A DNA stretch of 64,000 bases, from assembly GCA_028095005.1 (NCBI GenBank), contig CM051460.1:114301039-114365038 (forward strand), given 5' to 3'. The DNA comes from Rhynchospora pubera. Its lineage: Eukaryota; Streptophyta; Magnoliopsida; Poales; Cyperaceae. The translations under genes and the position numbers were made by a program. The notes under the pieces are model-generated. The model had not been told where the DNA came from. It searched no databases and saw only the letters and a list, made by a program, of their open reading frames with translations. This document shows, piece after piece, positions 59,318-64,000 of the stretch (within the stretch, counting starts at the first letter, position 1; every line of letters starts with the position of its first letter).

Positions 59318-59323
<6 letters not shown>
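57127..59323. mobile_element. Mutator-like element with long TIRs and a nested MITE
   Basis: The left terminus AGAATGGCTATACTACT and its complement at 59307-59323 are continuous with inverted arms of about 105-130 bp (57127-57252; 58999-59105 plus 59307-59323). Within the right arm sits a separate MITE (59115-59306) with its own target duplication. The interior has no transposase. It holds a CT-rich segment (57240-57480) reading like an untranslated leader with a basic Ser/Arg/Phe-rich N-terminus, and on the minus strand near 58720-58860 a hydrophobic frame (PITLALFVAGLTLALCCIFL). Long arms and gene-like fragments suggest a Pack-MULE; the captured gene is not recognised. AT-rich flanks obscure the outer target duplication. 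Confidence 0.75.
59115..59306. mobile_element. MITE nested in the right TIR
   Basis: A 192-bp element with diverged inverted arms (GCCGTCTGATTAAGATC against GCCGTCTGATCTTGATC), flanked by an exact 9-bp duplication AGTAGTATA (59106-59114 and 59307-59315). It contains a perfect 11-bp hairpin CCGCGCGACAC/GTGTCGCGCGG (59130-59154). Removing it with one AGTAGTATA restores the outer terminal repeat. Confidence 0.88.

Positions 59324-59360
<37 letters not shown>
59322..59360. repeat. TA microsatellite
   Basis: About 19 TA units directly right of the Mutator-like element. Confidence 0.85.
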
Positions 59361-59364
<4 letters not shown>

Positions 59365-59365
<1 letters not shown>

Positions 59366-60300
59366 TAAAAATTGGATATACCTGCAAACTTCCTCAACCG
59401 AATATAACCCTACAATCATTGAAATTGGATATAATCCCTGTAATCTTTATACTCTTGGAAATAACTCCTTTTGATTAAATCTATCTTTTTTTTTAATTAA
59501 AAAAATCAACAACACAACTTTGTGACAAAATTACCCTTCTTCTCTGCCAAAGATGTTTCATCTTTCTTAGCAATTCAACCGGTGTGATTTTGCATCCTTA
59601 AAATGACAACTCATTTTTTTTAGTCTGTCACTATAAATGGGTTCAACCATTCAAACAATCTTGAATATCACAAGTGAAAATAACATTTGTTTGCTAATCC
59701 ACGTTATTATTTTTTCCATGATTTTTTCAACTATTTTCTAAATTCAATGGTATAATAAGGACAACGTTAAAAAGGAGACTTTTGCAGCCTCTTCAAAATT
59801 GATATTTCATGCATAATAATTGTTTTAACTTTGCCGTGGTTTAAAAAAAAAATTCTACACAAACCATTCACGGATATGAAGAATTGTTTTAAGTTTAATG
59901 CGCTGCTGTTATTATTGTTTCATAATGAAAAGTGCATTGATCTTCCACGAAAAATTAGCTCTTGATGTATAGTAATTTGATGAGTTTAACTTTAGGCCCA
60001 GTAAAAAGTTCAACACGAACGAAATGCAAAATAAACAAAGATTGTCATTTTTAAGAATGCAAATCGTCAGGAACTCAGGGAAGATGAAACGTCTTTGGTA
60101 GGGAAGAAAGACAATTTTGCCACAAAGTTATATCGTTGGTTTTCTTTAATTAAAAATAAGATAGATTTAATCAAAAGGGGTTATTTCCAAGAGTATAAAG
60201 ATTATAGGGGTTATATCCAATTTGAATGATTGCAGGGGTTATATCCGGTTGGAGAAGTTTGCAGTGAGTTATATCCAATTTTGCCTAATTTAAAACAACT
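59365..60300. repeat. Diffuse inverted repeat around 59380-60290
   Basis: The words TTGGATATACCTGCAAACTTC and GGATATAATCCCTGTAATC at 59371-59445 recur in complement at about 60175-60290, as do ACAACTTTGTGACAAAATT (59511) and its complement near 60110. This gives an inverted-repeat element of about 0.9 kb with an AT-rich centre. No coding content and no clear target duplication. Confidence 0.6.
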
Positions 60301-60310
60301 TGTATAGCTT

Positions 60311-60633
60311 AAGTGTGACGAGTTGTCAATCCTGTCGTTTCCCACGTGATGCGATTTTGTATAACGGAAACGGAATGGTTAATGGCACTGATTTTTATTT
60401 TGTTTCAATAACGAAACGATAAACGAAACATGAAATTATGTTATTTCGAACTGTTAAGTCTCATTCCGGATCGTTATACATGTAATTTATGAAGTAGAAT
60501 AGTTAAAAAAATTCATTTTTGTTTCGTTTTAAAAAATGAAACGGTTTATGAAATAAAACATCATACCGTTTATCTTACCAGCATAAAAAATGGAACAGAA
60601 TGTTCCGCTTGCGACTTATCACGTTTGACACCC
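60311..60633. mobile_element. hAT-like MITE (TGTCAA family)
   Basis: Left GAGTTGTCAATCC and right GTTTGACACCC, with TATAGCTT at 60303-60310 and TATAGCTA at 60634-60641 as a probable 8-bp duplication with one mismatch. The interior has the CGAAACGATAAACGAAAC words of this family. Confidence 0.6.
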
Positions 60634-61180
60634 TATAGCTAACCAAGAGATGTGCATCTAAAGCTGCAGGTCAAATTTCAAAGCATTTATTTAAGTGCCT
60701 GATTATTAATTTTTTTTTTTCAAATTAGTTCCAATACTGACATTTTTTTACAACAAAGGACAAATTTAGATCATATGAATAAGAAAAGACGAATTTATTT
60801 CCAAAAAACTTCTCCAAATATTTTATTAGAGTAAAAATTTCTTTGTAGAAAAAACTTTTTAACCCTTATTTTAAAAAGAATTCTCCTTAGTTTTATTCTC
60901 AAATCATCCAAATACAAGGTGTCATATCTCCTGATTTGAGTTTTGAGAAAGTACAAGTAAATTGAAAGATTTATGTATACAACATTTAGGTGCTGTCAAA
61001 ATATCAATCACGTCGCTAGTATGAAATAATTGTCAATATTCTGATCATGAGATAATGAGTGACAAGATACAAATTTAATGTTTGCATTCACAACAACAGA
61101 GAGGAAAATTTTTAACAAAAATAAAATTTTCCTTAACAATTTTAAATAAAACAAAACAAATTTATTTTTTTTAATAAGAG

Positions 61181-62230
61181 TACAACTATAGCGGTACTGA
61201 CATTGCCGCTATAAAGTAGCCTTACTATTGGCCAGATTTTTCGTTTGTTTTGTTTTACATGCTATAGCGGCAATAGTAATGCCGTATAGACTTTTTTTTT
61301 AACGTTTTACTTTGTTTTTTTAATGCGTGCTTTACTCTTTCTTTTTTATTTTTTTCCTTTATGTTTTTATACATATATAAAACAGAAACAGGTCACACCT
61401 TATAATTTGTATATTTTTTTATTAATTTTGGTCATTTTTATAACTTATATATATAGTGTTCTCTAAAATGATACGATACGATCGTACTGACACGACATGC
61501 AGGCGTGTTAGCACAACATGACATGACACGATATGAGTACGAAATTGGCACGACACGATCGTATTATCGTGTCGTGTTGGAAGTTTTGAAAAATTGACAC
61601 GATTTGACACGACACGATTAGATACGCAACACGACACGAACTGACACGACACATTAGCATGAATTTAATTGTGTTTATTATTTAAACAAAATTAATAATT
61701 TAAATCCAATTTAATGCTACATCATATTATTTACCATCTTTGACTCATAATGTTTTTATCTAATTATTATTTTGTTTATCAAAAGTATCAATTAAAAAGT
61801 TTAAAATTAATCAAATAATAAATTATTACGGTTTCCTTCAATTTTAATTGTTTAATATTTTTTATTTTAAAAATAATAAAATAATCCGACACGACTAACA
61901 CGATATGACGTGTTAGTCATGTCGTGCCAAAATACATATCGTGTTAGCTCCTTTCACGATACGACATGATTAAAAAAAAAATTCGTGTAGCTCATTTCAC
62001 CATTTAACACGAGACAACACGATTAAAAAATAATTCGTGTCAATAATCACGCGGTTATAGTAATTTGATGTTGATCACATATATAAGGATGTACTATAGC
62101 GGCAATGCTATTGCCATTATTTTTGGAAAAAAGCAATCAAAAGCTATGATTGCCTGCTTTTATTAAAGTCAAAGTTGGTTACAAACAACAAAATAGAAGT
62201 GGATGCTATTGCCGTTATAGTTGTGCTCGT
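61181..62230. mobile_element. Element with CTATAGCGGCAAT palindromes
   Basis: The left end GAGTACAACTATAGCGG and right end (complement) GAGCACAACTATAACGG are inverted. Next to each end are further TATAGCGGCAAT/ATTGCCGYTATA palindromes (61257-61297, 62090-62125). A separate block of CACGACACGA repeats (about 61460-62045) with an AT-rich centre sits inside. No open frame. The superfamily is unclear. Confidence 0.6.
61460..62045. repeat. ACACGAC repeat element
   Basis: Dense ACACGACACGAT words in one orientation at 61475-61650 and in the other at 61890-62045 around an AT-rich core. It resembles other foldback elements in the window and is nested in the 61181-62230 element. Confidence 0.55.
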
Positions 62231-62239
62231 TTTAAAATT

Positions 62240-63140
62240 TTCAGTGTTGCGTTGTTTTTAAAATTTTAGATGATATTTTTGTCTTTCATAAAAAAATTTC
62301 CAAACAAAGAGCTATGTCAACCATTCATTTCAATTTTTTTTTCCGTAGCTAATTTGTATAGGTAATTTATTTATGGATCAAAACGAAAATATTGGAACTT
62401 CTAAGATTAATTTTTTTTTTGGCAATTTAACCTTTAAGAATTAAAATTCAAAGCAATGCTGTTTTGCCTCCGTGTTTGTGCGCAGTAGTACTTGCGAAAA
62501 GGGCACAAAATATCCCAACGAAAAGTACACAAGCACTATTCGCCTGAAAAAAATGAAAAATTTGAAAAAGCACCGAAAAAAATCGGTGATCCCTTTCTTG
62601 AGGGAGAAGAAAAAGGTTTCATTTGTGTTCTTTTGCAAATTCTTGTGCTAAGTACGCGTGAAATATCTTTCAAGGAAACATGACATATTCATCTTTGAAT
62701 TTAGAAAAAAAATGAAAAGAAAATATGTTTGTTTGGCTGGATGGGTGCTTAGATTTGTCTCCTTTTTTTTTTAAGTAAACATTGTGCATAAATTCAACAC
62801 GGGAAAAATTCTTGCTCTGGAAGCTCCTAATTTGAGAACAAAACAGTCATAAGTATATGAAAAATCGAATCGGTTTGAACAAACTTCTGATAAAAATAAA
62901 GCTCGGTAAAATGTACCAGAACTTCTAGAAGAAATATTTGATAATGGAAATTTACATTTCTCGAGGTATTATAACAACAATTGTTAGAGCATACGGCAAT
63001 GAATTTAATTATTTAATTTGTATTGTACTTGACTACTTGATAAGGTGAGCACGGATCAAATTTTGTTCTTTTTTGCTACCTTATAAATTACAGAGCTTGA
63101 TATTTTATTTATTTATTTATTTATTTTTATAAGTAAAAAT
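62240..63140. other. AT-rich intergenic, nothing recognised
   Basis: Short frames only; T runs and simple repeats. Confidence 0.45.
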
Positions 63141-63149
63141 CAAATCTCG

Positions 63150-63245
63150 GTACAAGTAAAAAAACAATGCATCTTCACTCAAATTCGACACCGGCTGAGA
63201 TCTTTCATGGATATTTAAATTGTAAAACAAGTTCCCAATCTTAAG
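63150..63245 (+). mobile_element. Decayed SINE relic (copy 3)
   Basis: ACAATGCATCTTCACTC, TTCGACACCGGCTGAG and TCTTTCATGGATATTTAA match the SINE at 1146-1303 in order. About 20 bp before the B box are missing and no promoter box is intact. Confidence 0.55.
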
Positions 63246-63249
63246 TCTA

Positions 63250-64000
63250 TATTATAGTCACCTTGTATGTAATTAACAAATTCTTAATATTAATTCTTAA
63301 TCATTTAATACAATAAATTTATTCTTACTGCAAAATTAATTTATATAATATTTTATGTAACTTCATTTTATTAGTACTTTATTTATCTTTTTTAAAAGCA
63401 AGTCCTACCAATACATAATTATTTTGCATATTATAGTTTTTTTTGTGAATAAATGTATATTATAAAATTAGAAGATGTTGTTTTTAAATCTGTATTTTCA
63501 TTTATTTATTATTCTCAATAAATAAATACTCGAAACAAAAGGTTAAATTTTGACGAATAAAGGTAAGGAAATATCTCCATCCAATTCGTACCATATCAGT
63601 AGTTTTGAGTCATATATACTTGTCGCGAAATAATTGGCTTCACTTCATTGGATTGGTTTTGTAATAATACATAGTTTTTCTTACCTTTTTCCTAGTGCAA
63701 ATTAAATTACGACAAAAAATATATTCACAAAAATCATGGAAATTTTTGTACCAGAACATCATAAATGATTAACATCGCAACTAAAAGTCTATAGTTCATA
63801 CTCTCATATTTACTAAAAATCTTTGTAGCTGATTATCGGAGTCTGAAATGTTTTGGTTCACACATTATTTTCGTGGCCATGAAAAACCCATTGATCGTTC
63901 TGGAAATCAACAGAGGAGACAAACTCGACCCATATTTAATGAGGCGAGGAAAAATCTGCTAGAGAATGAGTAAACTAAAAAATTTCCTCCATTATTTTGG
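63250..64000. other. AT-rich intergenic to window end
   Basis: No gene or repeat that I can support. Confidence 0.4.

Noticed and set aside
1..64000. LTR retrotransposons, virus-derived sequence and CRISPR-like arrays
   Set aside because: No paired long direct repeats with gag-pol frames, no viral coat or replicase frames and no spaced direct repeats were seen; the tandem repeats found lack unique spacers.

Overview
This window is nuclear DNA of a flowering plant. The evidence is split genes with GT/AG introns, an AT-rich intergenic background, a mitochondrial 3-hydroxyisobutyryl-CoA hydrolase-like gene, an intronless F-box/kelch gene, and many plant-type DNA transposons (CACTA, hAT, Mutator and PIF/Harbinger-like MITEs), tRNA-derived SINEs and LINE relics. 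The species cannot be fixed. The TTTAGTACCGGTT subterminal motif resembles grass CACTA repeats, so a monocot is possible but unproven. There are no bacterial-type features, CRISPR arrays, rRNA genes or convincing tRNA genes.

Layout. Positions 1-1971 are the 5' part of a broken duplicate of the hydrolase gene, carrying a foldback MITE and a SINE with an intact pol III promoter. Positions 1972-20564 are a composite of two CACTA elements, head to tail and nearly identical, inside exon 1 of that duplicate. The outer ends are flanked by a 3-bp TAG target duplication. Copy 1 (1972-9555) keeps the TNP2 transposase but has lost the second gene through a 3.4-kb deletion with templated filler DNA. Copy 2 (9556-20564) keeps TNP2 and a 12-exon second gene. 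When spliced by eye, that gene gives an unbroken 774-residue protein with a Transposase_24-like region, a DUF8039-like region and a C-terminal Ulp1/C48 protease domain with a complete His-Asp-Gln-Cys set. Copy 2 lacks only its own left terminus. Positions 20565-21126 are the rest of the broken exon 1, intron 1 and part of exon 2.

Positions 21180-23775 hold a glycosyltransferase fragment, a LINE fragment and MITEs. Positions 25156-29964 are the intact hydrolase-like gene (10 exons, 436 aa). A 1.16-kb hAT-like element (23942-25104) sits just upstream of its start, and the broken duplicate preserves the empty site. From 30.0 to 44.9 kb no protein gene is recognised; the stretch holds MITEs, tandem repeats and AT-rich DNA.

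Positions 45283-46386 are an intact F-box/kelch gene of the KFB/KMD type, with two TATA-like boxes in a partly duplicated leader and blocks of a degenerate ~125-145-bp tandem repeat on both sides. From 46.4 to 64.0 kb there are only mobile elements and AT-rich DNA. The most notable are a 2.2-kb Mutator-like element with long terminal inverted repeats and a second MITE nested in one of them (57127-59323), a SINE with a perfect target duplication (54761-54916), and a 50-bp retroposed fragment (51066-51115).

The two host genes act separately. One encodes a mitochondrial acyl-CoA hydrolase-like protein and the other an SCF substrate receptor. The CACTA genes would act together on their own termini: TNP2 as the DDE transposase, and the second protein, by analogy with En/Spm TNPA, as a probable end-binding accessory factor. 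All exon structures were read by eye from reading frame and splice signals; none has transcript support here.
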